From Bacillota bacterium (GTDB taxonomy: Bacteria; Bacillota; Clostridia; TANB77; UBA1234), in the NCBI GenBank assembly GCA_016280725.1, contig JAEEHF010000047.1, forward strand, positions 1 through 64,000: a DNA stretch of 64,000 bases. The letters are read 5' to 3'. This document shows, piece by piece, positions 17,769 to 26,373 of this stretch; positions within the stretch are counted from its first letter, which is position 1, and the number at the start of each line of letters is the position of its first letter. The notes below the pieces were generated by a model. It did no database searches. It had not been told where the DNA came from and saw nothing but the letters and a program-made list of their open reading frames with translations. The translations under genes and the position numbers were made by a program.

Positions 17769-18404
17769 CTAAACCATTGAATTCTTTGCTTCAACCTCGC
17801 TAACATCTTGTGATGCTTGAGATATAGCATTTTCGAATTCTTCTCTTGTTTCTTCTATGTTTTTAATAACTCTACCTTTTAATTCTTCAAATCTCGTTCT
17901 AAACATTTCCGAAGCATCACTCTTCCATGGAAGTTCAGTAATCTCAGTAGATATTTTTTGCATGATGTCTAGTAGGATATTAAATCTTTCCATAATAGTT
18001 GATCTTGAATTTTGAATTTCATCTTGCATGAATCTAAAGTCAGTTTCCCCACATGGTGGAATTTCAGGAATTGTAGCAGGAACTTCATCAGATACTGCAC
18101 AAATCTTACTACCTGTATCTACAACAGCATAATTATTTGCTATTTGTTCTAGAGCTACTGGAATTGTTTGAACACATAGTGTTAAAATTTCCCTAAATCC
18201 AGGTATTAAATTATTGAAATAACTAGCAAAATCATTATAACGTTTACCATGCCAATGCATTCTTAATTCTTCAACAGCTCTATAAACAGATATAACTGTA
18301 TTTGCAAGATCTTTTCCATCTTCTCTAATCATTTTCGCATATGAAGGAAGTTCTTCATAATTTGCTCTTCCAACACTTCTATCTCCATATCCACCTTCGA
18401 ACAT
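17769..18404 (-). CDS. Fused double WXG100-like protein, probable type VII substrate
   Basis: This 211-residue helical protein contains two WXG-type hairpins in one chain. The first turn is HWHGKRYNDF (W51-H-G53). The second is LPWKSDASEMF (W160-K-S162), where Ser replaces Gly. Normal WXG100 proteins are about 100 residues and pair as dimers, so this looks like a covalently linked pair joined by a Pro-rich linker at about residues 108-118 (VPATIPEIPP). It lies directly upstream of essC. Export as a substrate or role as a structural partner is inferred from context. The ATG is preceded by GGGGGT. Confidence 0.75.
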   Translation of the reverse strand: MFEGGYGDRSVGRANYEELPSYAKMIREDGKDLANTVISVYRAVEELRMHWHGKRYNDFASYFNNLIPGFREILTLCVQTIPVALEQIANNYAVVDTGSKICAVSDEVPATIPEIPPCGETDFRFMQDEIQNSRSTIMERFNILLDIMQKISTEITELPWKSDASEMFRTRFEELKGRVIKNIEETREEFENAISQASQDVSEVEAKNSMV

Positions 18405-18518
18405 AACAGTACCCCCTATGTTTAAGGACTATCGCCCATATATCTAATTAAATAGTGCCATAAAAAGGCTTGTTATACAAGAAATTCCGCCAAAATGTAA
18501 TCGTTACGTAACAAAAAT

Positions 18519-18896
18519 TTAAATAACATCTGCCATCCATAAGCCATGTAAATTACAGTATGCATAAACCTTACTTCCAGAAACGTATTCAAATGTTTCT
18601 TCAATTTTATCTCCTGGCTTATAACATACTCTAGTTACTTTATTATTAGCAACATATGCTATCCACATAATATAATGTTCTTCTGTCATCGGATGTTCAA
18701 CGCTTCCAACTTTTACAATTAATTTATCTCCATTTACTTCACAATATGGAATGTGCTTTTCTTGAGCAGCGTCCACAGTATTTGGTCCAAGTTTAGTCAT
18801 AGATTCTCCACAGCATTTTAAAGTAGCTCCATTCCCTTTAACTACTTCAACTATATTTCCGCAAATATTGCACTTATAAAATTCAACATTATTCAT
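18519..18896 (-). CDS. dfx: Desulfoferrodoxin / superoxide reductase
   Basis: This 125-residue enzyme reduces superoxide to hydrogen peroxide without making oxygen, a hallmark of anaerobes. An N-terminal desulforedoxin-type site has four Cys (YKCNICGN and CCGE). The catalytic neelaredoxin domain follows, with the iron ligands in EKHIPY, VEHPMTEEHYI and YCNLHGLW. It is cytosolic. AGGAGG precedes the ATG. A repeat cluster lies immediately upstream, and the gene appears to be alone. Confidence 0.95.
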   Translation of the reverse strand: MNNVEFYKCNICGNIVEVVKGNGATLKCCGESMTKLGPNTVDAAQEKHIPYCEVNGDKLIVKVGSVEHPMTEEHYIMWIAYVANNKVTRVCYKPGDKIEETFEYVSGSKVYAYCNLHGLWMADVI

Positions 18897-18969
18897 TTTA
18901 TCTTCCTCCTTTATTCTTATTATATGATATCAAACTTTCTAAAATGAGAAAAGTGAAACTTTTGAAGAA

Positions 18970-19248
18970 GGTTTTTGGGGACACGACAGTCAGACCTGGT
19001 GACCAGGTTTTTGGGGACACGACGGTCAGACCTGGTGACCTGGTTTTTGGGGACACGACGGTCAGGGTTGAAAAACGAGAAAAAGGGGACATGTCATTAG
19101 AGCATTTCTTGCATTCTTTAGTGACCTGTCCCTAAAGGAGAAGAAATTCTCCCGAATGTCGTGTCCCCAAAGGAGAAGAAATTCTCCCGAATGTCGTGTC
19201 CCCAAAGGAGAAAAAATTCTCCCGAATGTCGTGTCCCCAAAGGAGAAG
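18970..19248. repeat. REP-like cluster B with central hairpin
   Basis: Three left-arm units (TTTTTGGGGACACGAC plus CCTGGTGACCAGG-type spacers) are followed by a central hairpin at 19085-19132 (GGGGACATGTCATTA...TAGTGACCTGTCCC). Right-arm units of the opposite orientation have GAGAA...TTCTC spacers. Same plan as cluster A. Open frames crossing it are repeat artefacts. Confidence 0.85.
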
Positions 19249-19263
19249 GCGTTTACATAAGTG

Positions 19264-19292
19264 TTGACAACCATAATAGACCATGGTATAAT
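19264..19292 (+). promoter_or_regulatory. Perfect consensus promoter for the GreA-like gene
   Basis: TTGACA, a 17-base spacer and TATAAT. It starts 15 bases after the end of repeat cluster B. Confidence 0.88.
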
Positions 19293-19325
19293 ACCCAATG
19301 ACTAAATTCTTAGGAGGTGCTTAGG

Positions 19326-19796
19326 GTGATACCTGACGCAAACTACCTGGATCCTGAAGGCGCAGCCCGGATTGAGGCGGAAATCTCTAGGCTTGAGGGT
19401 GAACTTGACCAAGTTCGGAAGGACAAAAGTGATGTCGATCATCGGATGGTCGATAATGAAACTTTGCTCAACCCCGAGCTGATTGCCCTTGAACACAAGG
19501 AAGAAGCGTGCAAAAATGATATTAGTTATCTTAGAAGCATTCTGATGCATTCTATTATTGTGGACGTTAAACAAATTCCTGGAATCGTGGGTATTGGATC
19601 TGTTGTGACCATTTCTATCAATGATGGCCCCGATGAAGTAGTTAAGATCGTTTCAGCAAGCCCCAGATTCCTTGATGGAGAAGTTGATCCCCATTGCCCG
19701 CTTTGCAAGGCGATTATGGGAAAGGCTCCCGGTTTCAAAGGTTCATATAGCGTAGAAGATACTACACTGACCGTACAAATCATTGCGGTGCAGTGA
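19326..19796 (+). CDS. GreA/GreB-family transcription factor-like protein
   Basis: This 156-residue protein has GreA architecture: an N-terminal helical hairpin (about residues 10-75), then a C-terminal FKBP-like domain (GSVVTISINDGPDEVVKIV; DPHCPLCKAIMGKAPGF, the counterpart of SPIAKALLGK). Gre factors enter the RNA polymerase secondary channel and stimulate transcript cleavage. Here the tip of the hairpin is divergent (MVDNETLLNPEL instead of the usual GDLxENAEY). It could thus be a specialised Gre/Gfh-like modulator. GTG at 19326 is chosen because AGGAGG lies eight bases upstream. G+C is higher than in neighbours. It is a lone plus-strand gene with a perfect promoter and its own terminator. 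Confidence 0.75.
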   Translation: MIPDANYLDPEGAARIEAEISRLEGELDQVRKDKSDVDHRMVDNETLLNPELIALEHKEEACKNDISYLRSILMHSIIVDVKQIPGIVGIGSVVTISINDGPDEVVKIVSASPRFLDGEVDPHCPLCKAIMGKAPGFKGSYSVEDTTLTVQIIAVQ

Positions 19797-19805
19797 ATTA
19801 AAAAA

Positions 19806-19840
19806 AGGTGTTGCCCCGATAAAGGGCAACACTTTTTTTA
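19806..19840. terminator. Bidirectional terminator between the GreA-like gene and fba
   Basis: GTGTTGCCC/GGGCAACAC stem with A residues before and T residues after it, so it can serve the converging genes on both strands. Confidence 0.85.
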
Positions 19841-20725
19841 TGTTATTGAAGCATTATAAATAATATCTATTGCATGTCCCAACTTTTTATCAAATTCTTT
19901 TTGAGTTTGATTAGCATTTAAATCCTCTAAAAGAGCTCTTGAAAAGCTTGCTATCATTCTCTCATTTGCTGCTAAGTAATCACAAGCAACATCTATTGTA
20001 TATCCACCTGAAAGTGCAACAATTCTAACAACACAAGGATAATCATATAAACTAAGATATTTATTAGCGATTGTCGGAATGGTAAATTTAAACATTATCA
20101 AATCTTTTTCATCCCATTCTTTTAATTTTTCTTCTATCTTATTTTTTAAAATATCTTCACACAAAGCTTTATCTTCAGCATTAATATCAACTTCAGGTTC
20201 AATAATAGGAACTAATCCAGCATCACATATCCTCTTTGCAAATTCAAATTGTTGATTAACAACATCTTCTATTCCTTTTTCATTTGCTTTATAAATAACG
20301 CTTCTCATTTTTGTTCCAAATATATTCTTTTTTCTTGCCTCTTCTAATTGTTCATCCAAGTCGGGAATGTCTTTCATCAATTTGCAGTCATTTTCTTCAT
20401 CGCTTAATCCCTTATCAACTTTTAAAAATGATACGATATGTTTCTCATTCCAAAGGTAGTCTGCCGTGTACTCGTCGCCAACTTTTGACATCATTGTCTT
20501 ATAAAATAATATTGCACCTAGTATCTTTTCACCTGTGAACTTTTCACTCATGAATACTCTTTTTCTCATTTCATGAATTAGTTCAAACATTTCTTCCTCG
20601 CTTGAATACTCACTTTCAGGAATTCCATACTTTTCTAAGGTCTTAGCTGTTGAACCACCACTTTGATCTAATGCAGCAATAAATCCCTTTCTATATTTAA
20701 CCGCTTCTAGTTTTTTATTATCCAT
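19838..20725 (-). CDS. fba: Class I fructose-bisphosphate aldolase
   Basis: This 295-residue cytosolic glycolytic enzyme cleaves fructose 1,6-bisphosphate through a Schiff-base lysine. Family features are KGFIAALDQSGGSTAKTLEKYG at the start (LDQSGG motif), GLVPIIEPEVDI, and IMFKFTIP carrying the likely catalytic Lys. VVALSGGYT-like sequence (RIVALSGGYTIDVA) supplies the phosphate-binding loop. Length fits the bacterial class I form. It is transcribed alone, between the terminator at 20740 and the shared terminator at its 3' end. Confidence 0.92.
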   Translation of the reverse strand: MDNKKLEAVKYRKGFIAALDQSGGSTAKTLEKYGIPESEYSSEEEMFELIHEMRKRVFMSEKFTGEKILGAILFYKTMMSKVGDEYTADYLWNEKHIVSFLKVDKGLSDEENDCKLMKDIPDLDEQLEEARKKNIFGTKMRSVIYKANEKGIEDVVNQQFEFAKRICDAGLVPIIEPEVDINAEDKALCEDILKNKIEEKLKEWDEKDLIMFKFTIPTIANKYLSLYDYPCVVRIVALSGGYTIDVACDYLAANERMIASFSRALLEDLNANQTQKEFDKKLGHAIDIIYNASIT

Positions 20726-20739
20726 CTTATCCTCCGTAA

Positions 20740-20785
20740 AATAAAAATCTCATAGAATAATATTAACATATTATTCTATGAGATT
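20740..20785 (-). terminator. Terminator upstream of fba
   Basis: A 17-bp stem (20746-20762 with 20769-20785) is followed by TTTTATTTT on the minus strand. It ends the transcript of the coiled-coil protein and small peptide. Confidence 0.8.
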
Positions 20786-20810
20786 CATAATTTTAACAAT
20801 AACTTAACAA

Positions 20811-20909
20811 TTAAGCATTTTTTGCTTCTTCAAGGTCTTTTTCCATCCTGTCTAATTCATCTTCAATTAGTTCAAGATTCATTAAAATATTTAACCAGTT
20901 TTCTTCCAT
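20811..20909 (-). CDS. Small acidic helical peptide (32 residues)
   Basis: A very short frame begins with ATG at 20909, eight bases after GGAG, and reads MEENWLNILMNLELIEDE and onward, ending in EEAKNA. The peptide is acidic and amphipathic, with heptad-like leucines. It sits between the coiled-coil gene and a strong terminator, so it is likely co-transcribed with that gene. A good ribosome site, helix-like composition and operon position support it. Function unknown. Confidence 0.5.
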   Translation of the reverse strand: MEENWLNILMNLELIEDELDRMEKDLEEAKNA

Positions 20910-20921
20910 ATCAAAGACTCC

Positions 20922-22577
20922 TTATTTTTCAACTTCTTGACTTGGCTGAGATAATATCGATAAACCTCTAATTCTTGCCTTTAGTCTCTCTATTTTATCG
21001 TCAAGCTCTTGTTCCATATCGTTTCTCTCAGCATTTACACTAGATTTTCCAAGAACTTGTTCAAAATTACCACATAGTTCTTCGAAAGATATCTTTCTGC
21101 CAGAAACTAAACTTTCCAAAATCATAATTGCTGCACTACTTGATATTGTCTGTCTTGCATTTGCAGCTTTCCTTCTATCACTTTTGCTATAATATTTTTC
21201 GTGAATACTTAGTATCTCCTCTTCTGGATTTTCTTCAAGAAGCTTTATTGCTGTCTTAGACAACCCTTGATGTAAAGATTCTGTTCTATCGTGTTGTTGT
21301 GCAACTTCTTCATTTAGCTTTGCTATTCTACTAGTTGATTTTCTAATACTATTACTTATTGCCATTTTCACATCTTCAGAAGATATTTGCTCTCTTGGAA
21401 GATCAAATCGACTAATTCCACTAAATAAATTTCTTGCAGCTATTTCTAGATTGTTACCTGTTAAGTGTTCTTGTCCAATTATAGTTCCTCTACAGCCTAC
21501 ATATTGACTATAAGTACTTCTAAGTTTTTTATCTGATTTTACTTTTGTCAAAAAGTCTTGAATTGTTTCTTCAAGTTCTTTTCTAGCTCTAAGTGTTTTC
21601 CTTGTAGTAATATACCTTGGTCTACGTCCAAATAGTTCTCTAATCTTATTTACAATAGACCTATCAGACTTTCTTTCTTCTATTTCTAAAATAGAATTAT
21701 ATTCACTAATAATCTTATTAATAGAATCATGTATAAAAGTAAATTCCTTTGATCCAAAATTACCTTGCAATTCTGTTCTTTCTGCAACTGCTGTTTCCTC
21801 TTTTTGAATGCTTTCTCGTGTTTCTTCTTCTTTTCTCTTTGCTCCTATATATTCTGAGCAAGCAATGATTGCTCTACCTTTTTTTACTGTGGTAATATAC
21901 TTTTTTGCTTCCTTAGGATTAATTGTATATGTATCTGTTTCTTTGTCGTAAGTAAACGGTTTTCCTTCACCAATTAATACTTTTCCATCAAAACCAGACG
22001 TTATCACTCTAGCACATAAATCAATTAATCTTTGATATTCAGTAGCTGAAGCCATTCTTTCTTTTTCAAATAATAGTTCCATTATTTTACTTGGCTTACC
22101 TACATTCTTTTCTAATAAGTCTAATTCTTTTAGTCTTTCTCTTAATGATTTGATTTCATTTTTTATATGGTTTCTCTTAGCGTCTAATTCTTCATTAAAT
22201 TTAGTTGCTGTTTTTTTCTTTTCATCTGCTATTTGCTCTTCATATCCATATAAATGACTTTCTTTAACAGCTAAAGACTTTTTTCTTGGCAAATTTCTAT
22301 ACTCATTTTCTTTCTCTTCAATTTGTCTTAAAATATTTTCTCTAGCAATTTTAATTTCTTCTGCAAAAGCACCACTATCTCCAATTGCTCTCGATAATGC
22401 TTGTATTTTTGCATAGTTTTTAAGATATTTGACTGTTTCCTTAAGTTCTTTAATCTCTTCTATATCATCTGAAAGAAGAAATCTACCATCTTTTCTTTTT
22501 AAAGTTTCTGGTGAATAACCACTATTTCTACATAAAAAAAGTAATACGCTAGCAAGTCTTTGATCTACCGACTTCAT
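20922..22577 (-). CDS. Hypothetical coiled-coil protein (551 residues)
   Basis: No family was recognised. Residues about 85-175 are a strongly charged coiled coil (EEQIADEKKKTATKFNEEL, HIKNEIKSLRERLKELD). The middle part has further coiled-coil stretches, and the C-terminus is another helix (ELDDKIERLKARIRGL). There is no signal peptide or membrane segment. It has a perfect consensus promoter at 22638-22666 and is followed by a 32-residue peptide and a strong terminator. It resembles the 561-residue gene at 8708 in style but not by clear homology. Function unknown. Confidence 0.65.
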   Translation of the reverse strand: MKSVDQRLASVLLFLCRNSGYSPETLKRKDGRFLLSDDIEEIKELKETVKYLKNYAKIQALSRAIGDSGAFAEEIKIARENILRQIEEKENEYRNLPRKKSLAVKESHLYGYEEQIADEKKKTATKFNEELDAKRNHIKNEIKSLRERLKELDLLEKNVGKPSKIMELLFEKERMASATEYQRLIDLCARVITSGFDGKVLIGEGKPFTYDKETDTYTINPKEAKKYITTVKKGRAIIACSEYIGAKRKEEETRESIQKEETAVAERTELQGNFGSKEFTFIHDSINKIISEYNSILEIEERKSDRSIVNKIRELFGRRPRYITTRKTLRARKELEETIQDFLTKVKSDKKLRSTYSQYVGCRGTIIGQEHLTGNNLEIAARNLFSGISRFDLPREQISSEDVKMAISNSIRKSTSRIAKLNEEVAQQHDRTESLHQGLSKTAIKLLEENPEEEILSIHEKYYSKSDRRKAANARQTISSSAAIMILESLVSGRKISFEELCGNFEQVLGKSSVNAERNDMEQELDDKIERLKARIRGLSILSQPSQEVEK

Positions 22578-22637
22578 ATAAATACCTCACTTAATACAAT
22601 CTAACTAAAATGCTTATATTTAAGCAGTGTGGCTAGA

Positions 22638-22666
22638 ATTATATCACGGTAAAGTAATTATGTCAA
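22638..22666 (-). promoter_or_regulatory. Perfect consensus promoter for the coiled-coil protein gene
   Basis: Minus strand: TTGACA (22666-22661), a 17-base spacer, TATAAT (22643-22638). The -35 box overlaps the end of dtd. Confidence 0.85.
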
Positions 22667-23130
22667 CGATTTAGGTACAAGACTTTGCCCTCTTTTACCT
22701 CTAAAAAAATGGTTACTGGGCCATCATTAATTAGGTCAATTTTCATATCCGCCCCAAAAACACCCGTTTCGACTGGAATATTGTATTTTTTGCATTCTTC
22801 AATGAAAAATTCATATATTGGAATTGCCTGTTCTGGCTTTGCTGCATCTGTAAAAGATGGCCTATTTCCATGGTGGCAATCAGCATATAAAGTAAACTGT
22901 GAAACTATATGTAATGAACCCTTTACGTCTTGAATAGATAGATTCATCTTTCCATTTTCGTCATCAAAAACTCTTAATTTTGATATCTTTTCTGCCATTA
23001 CGGCCGCATCTTCTTTTGTATCATCTAAAGTTACTCCAAATAAAACTAAAAAGCCTTTTCCAATGCTGGAATAAGGCTTATTATCGATTTGAAGCATAGA
23101 CTTAGAGACTCTCTGAATTATCGCTCTCAT
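22663..23130 (-). CDS. dtd: D-aminoacyl-tRNA deacylase
   Basis: This 155-residue cytosolic enzyme hydrolyses D-amino acids mischarged on tRNA. It has the family motifs SQFTLYAD, GNRPSF and NDGPVTIFLE (the Gly-Pro motif that enforces chirality), starting with MRAIIQRVSK. Length matches the family. It overlaps the preceding membrane-protein gene by 29 bases, suggesting one transcript. YebC, another translation-linked factor, lies further upstream. Confidence 0.95.
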   Translation of the reverse strand: MRAIIQRVSKSMLQIDNKPYSSIGKGFLVLFGVTLDDTKEDAAVMAEKISKLRVFDDENGKMNLSIQDVKGSLHIVSQFTLYADCHHGNRPSFTDAAKPEQAIPIYEFFIEECKKYNIPVETGVFGADMKIDLINDGPVTIFLEVKEGKVLYLNR

Positions 23131-23449
23131 CTTGATCTTCTTCTTTCTTTTTATTCTTTTTATATCTGTCTTTAAAAACCTGATTTATGACTTTTCTTCG
23201 CGTTTCTATCTCATCTATAACGATATAAAAGCATAGTCCCGCTGTAAGCCCCAAAAAGTTAAAGAATCTATGAATCGCCATATCTTCTATATAATAGCTA
23301 TTAGCTGTAATCGCAAGAATTATCAAAAAATAGACTACTGGTACTAGACAGATTAGCGATTTTTTTGTCTTATATGCTAAAAACAACAACCCTGCGGTAA
23401 TAACATACCAGACTAAGAATACCCACGGATTGCTAAAATCAATTATCAT
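23102..23449 (-). CDS. Small membrane protein with charged tail (115 residues)
   Basis: Three hydrophobic segments (WVFLVWYVITAGLLFLAY; LICLVPVVYFLIILAI; FFNFLGLTAGLCFYIVI) are followed by a cytosolic tail rich in Lys and Glu/Asp. No family was recognised. Its end overlaps dtd by 29 bases and yebC lies about 30 bases upstream, so the three are probably co-transcribed. Function unknown. Confidence 0.65.
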   Translation of the reverse strand: MIIDFSNPWVFLVWYVITAGLLFLAYKTKKSLICLVPVVYFLIILAITANSYYIEDMAIHRFFNFLGLTAGLCFYIVIDEIETRRKVINQVFKDRYKKNKKKEEDQDESDNSESL

Positions 23450-23481
23450 AAAACTCGTATCCTTTTATATAAATTTTAAAA

Positions 23482-24219
23482 CTATTCTTCTCCTTCTTCA
23501 TCCCAGTTATGCCATACTTCAGAAACGTCATCATTATCTTCCAAATTATCAATGATTAGTCTCATTTTTCTAGCAGCTTCTGCATCCAAAGAAACATAGT
23601 TTTGTGGAACCATTTTTATTTCAGCTTCAACAAATTCAAGACCTTTTGCTTCCAAACCTTCTCTTACTTTTGAAAAATCTTCTGGGCTTGTTGTAATCTC
23701 ATAAAACTCATCTTCTGATTCAAAATTATCAGCACCAAGCTCAATTGCTTCCATCATAATGTCTTCTTCTCCAAGCTTTGTAGAAGCTTTTTCAATTACA
23801 ATAACACCCTTTTTATCAAAGCTCCAGCTAACCGAACCTGTTGCTCCTAGGTTTCCGCCAAATTTATCGAATATATGACGAACGTCTCCAGCAGTTCTGT
23901 TTCTGTTATCTGTTGTAGCTTCAACTATGATTTGAGCTCCATTTGGTCCATATCCTTCATATACAACGTCTTCGTAATGAGAATTAGAACCTTCTCCGGC
24001 AGCTCTTTTTATACTTCTTTCTATATTGTCATTTGGCATATTATTAGCCTTACATTTTGCTATTACATCTCTAAGCTTAGAATTTGAAGCAGGATCTGCT
24101 CCACCTTCTTTTACAGCAATTAGTAATTCTCTTCCTAATTTTGTAAATATTTTGCCTCTTGCAGCATCTGTTTTACCTTTCTTAGCCGCAATATTATGCC
24201 ATTTACTATGTCCAGACAT
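23482..24219 (-). CDS. yebC: YebC/PmpR-family protein (TACO1-like)
   Basis: This 245-residue protein begins with the diagnostic [20 protein letters not shown]. It also has [49 protein letters not shown] and [20 protein letters not shown]. The family has long been annotated as a transcriptional regulator; more recent work links YebC to translation of proline-rich stretches. It is the first gene of the yebC - membrane protein - dtd group. Confidence 0.95.
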   Translation of the reverse strand: MSGHSKWHNIAAKKGKTDAARGKIFTKLGRELLIAVKEGGADPASNSKLRDVIAKCKANNMPNDNIERSIKRAAGEGSNSHYEDVVYEGYGPNGAQIIVEATTDNRNRTAGDVRHIFDKFGGNLGATGSVSWSFDKKGVIVIEKASTKLGEEDIMMEAIELGADNFESEDEFYEITTSPEDFSKVREGLEAKGLEFVEAEIKMVPQNYVSLDAEAARKMRLIIDNLEDNDDVSEVWHNWDEEGEE

Positions 24220-24299
24220 ATTATAAACCCCCTTAAAATCTTTTGGTGCCTTGCAATTTTATTACAAAACACTATTTTTGTCAAAGAAACGGTAAAAAA

Positions 24300-25637
24300 T
24301 CATTTCTTTTGAACATTTTCCTGAAAGCAAAAACAATAGAATGTTAGTAGCATTCCAAGCATAAATAGTAATGCATGCCTATATACAAAATATGAATGAA
24401 GAATTGTATGATTAGCAAGCACTAAATACCACGCTATTGGCATAAAAGCTACTAATAGAAATGCAATTATTATCTCTTTATTATTTGTAATTCCTTTTGC
24501 TTTACCAACAAACATCATTATTGCCATAGTAATTAGAGCAGATTCTGCAGCTTTGCCAAGACAGTCAATAATTGTTGCAATAATGTTTGCTCCTGCTGCC
24601 ACAGGATTATCTCTATTCATTCTATAAAAGCTTTGACCAAAACCTATTTGTAACATTCCACCTTCTGCAATTGTTAGGTCGTACTGTATCCATTTAAATA
24701 TCCATGTTAAAGCATATCCAGCGAACCAGACTATAGAAGATATTATCACTTGAAGCCAAGGCTTTTTAATCTCACCATTTTGATATTTATATAGTAACCA
24801 AATACTAAGTGGAATTCCTAAAGAGATTAATGGAACTGTCAAATAATCAACATAATTTGCAATCATTCCAACTACAAATAGGAAATAATTAATATCTTTA
24901 ATCTTTTCAATTCTGCACAATAGGATAATAGAAGCAACCATAGTTATGAAAAATATACTGCCACTTTCTAACGAGTAAGCTACACTTATATATCCTCCAC
25001 ATACTAATGAAGCAAAATACACAATCGCTGGTAACTTTCCAATTTTTTTGAGAATAAGATATGACAAAGCTGCCAACAAAGCAACAAATACAATAAATTG
25101 AATTATTCTTATTCCCTTAATACTAAATAATAAGAACAGTGGTCTAAATAGTACAAGATAACCATGCCAGTATCTTCCATATGTTAGCGACGTAGTAACT
25201 GTACCATCTAAAAAGTCTTTAAGTTCTCCTATAGAATCATAATTACCATCAACATGTTCCTGATTATCTTCATACGAATAATTAGCAGTAACTCCTTCAC
25301 CCGTAGTTTCGGTAGACTCAGTTAATGTTTGCCCTTCCTTATAATTCTTTCTTGCTTTCATATAAGATTCATAAGGATGCTTACTATCAATCGAATATAT
25401 TTCATTAACGATAACACTATCTGTATAAGTGTTTATATATACATCAAAAGGATTTGACACCTTAAGATATGGTCCATTTTCAGTAAGGGTTTCCGATGAT
25501 TGTAATACATTTTTTTCATAATTTTCAGAAGGTATCAATGAAACAAGAAATAATAGCAAATTAAACAACGCTATCATACCAACAAAAGTGCCAACATATT
25601 TTAAAATGTACTTAATACTGTTTTTCATGGGAATCAT
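24300..25637 (-). CDS. Polytopic membrane protein, probable surface glycosylation role
   Basis: This 445-residue protein has one N-terminal membrane helix, an extracytoplasmic segment of about 130 residues (near 36-165), then eight or more hydrophobic helices. This layout is seen in GT-C-like glycosyltransferases and GtrC-type proteins. No catalytic motif is certain. It lies 12 bases downstream of a GtrB-like glycosyltransferase. A plausible role is transfer of a lipid-linked sugar made by that enzyme to a surface acceptor; this is inference. Confidence 0.6.
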   Translation of the reverse strand: MIPMKNSIKYILKYVGTFVGMIALFNLLLFLVSLIPSENYEKNVLQSSETLTENGPYLKVSNPFDVYINTYTDSVIVNEIYSIDSKHPYESYMKARKNYKEGQTLTESTETTGEGVTANYSYEDNQEHVDGNYDSIGELKDFLDGTVTTSLTYGRYWHGYLVLFRPLFLLFSIKGIRIIQFIVFVALLAALSYLILKKIGKLPAIVYFASLVCGGYISVAYSLESGSIFFITMVASIILLCRIEKIKDINYFLFVVGMIANYVDYLTVPLISLGIPLSIWLLYKYQNGEIKKPWLQVIISSIVWFAGYALTWIFKWIQYDLTIAEGGMLQIGFGQSFYRMNRDNPVAAGANIIATIIDCLGKAAESALITMAIMMFVGKAKGITNNKEIIIAFLLVAFMPIAWYLVLANHTILHSYFVYRHALLFMLGMLLTFYCFCFQENVQKK

Positions 25638-25649
25638 AGTTCCTTTCGA

Positions 25650-26357
25650 TTATTTTATGATATATCTTTTTTTGTGGATAAACATTTTTAAAATTAAAAA
25701 CAAATGCCTAAATCCATCTCTAATTGTTCTTAAATGCGGTTTTCTATCTCTAAGATCTTTTCTAAGAATTGTTGGAACTTCACACATTTTGTAATCATTA
25801 ATCGCTGATTTTATTATCATTTCACTTGCGTATTCCATTCCACCGCACTCAAGCTTTAAGTTTCTAATCCTTTGTGTATTATATACTCTAAGACCTCCAT
25901 GATAGTCTTTTATCGGAGTTCTAAAGAAAAAATTAGCAAACCCAGATAGAAATTTTACTCCAAATTTATGTGATAATGGCATTGCATCTTTTGAGATTCC
26001 TCCTGCAAATCTATTTCCAACTACCAAATCAAATCCTTCTTCTTTAACTTTTTTAAAGAATTGATCTAAATTTGAAAAATCATAACTTCCATCACAATCG
26101 CCCATCACGCAATATTTTCCTTTTGCTTCTTTTGTACCTGTAATCAAAGCATTTCCGTATCCTCTATTAGGGCATGAAACAACCCTTGCACCATTTTCCA
26201 TAGCAACTTTAGCACTATTATCTTCACTATTATTATCTGACACTAAGATTTCAGCATCTAATTTGTTCTTTTCAATATATGTTTTAATTTCGCTAATACA
26301 AAATGGAAGTGTTTTTTCTTCATTTAAACATGGCAATACGAATGTTATCTCTGGCAT
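25650..26357 (-). CDS. Family 2 glycosyltransferase (polyprenyl-phosphate sugar synthase type)
   Basis: This 235-residue GT-A enzyme begins EITFVLPCLNEEKTLPFCI, has SDNNSEDNSAKVA, and the metal-binding MGDCDGSYDF (DxD-type). The length and the absence of C-terminal membrane helices fit dolichyl/undecaprenyl-phosphate hexose synthases, which charge a lipid carrier at the inner membrane face. It lies between polA and the polytopic membrane protein, with short spacers, so it is probably in one transcript with both. Confidence 0.85.
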   Translation of the reverse strand: MPEITFVLPCLNEEKTLPFCISEIKTYIEKNKLDAEILVSDNNSEDNSAKVAMENGARVVSCPNRGYGNALITGTKEAKGKYCVMGDCDGSYDFSNLDQFFKKVKEEGFDLVVGNRFAGGISKDAMPLSHKFGVKFLSGFANFFFRTPIKDYHGGLRVYNTQRIRNLKLECGGMEYASEMIIKSAINDYKMCEVPTILRKDLRDRKPHLRTIRDGFRHLFLILKMFIHKKRYIIK

Positions 26358-26373
26358 GTTTCCTCCTTAAATA

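Noticed and set aside
19062-19298. Coding frames crossing repeat clusters (also at 32534-33182, 37833-38015 and 51437-51807)
   Set aside because: Their residues are periodic translations of the DNA repeat, they have no ribosome sites, and similar frames appear on both strands.
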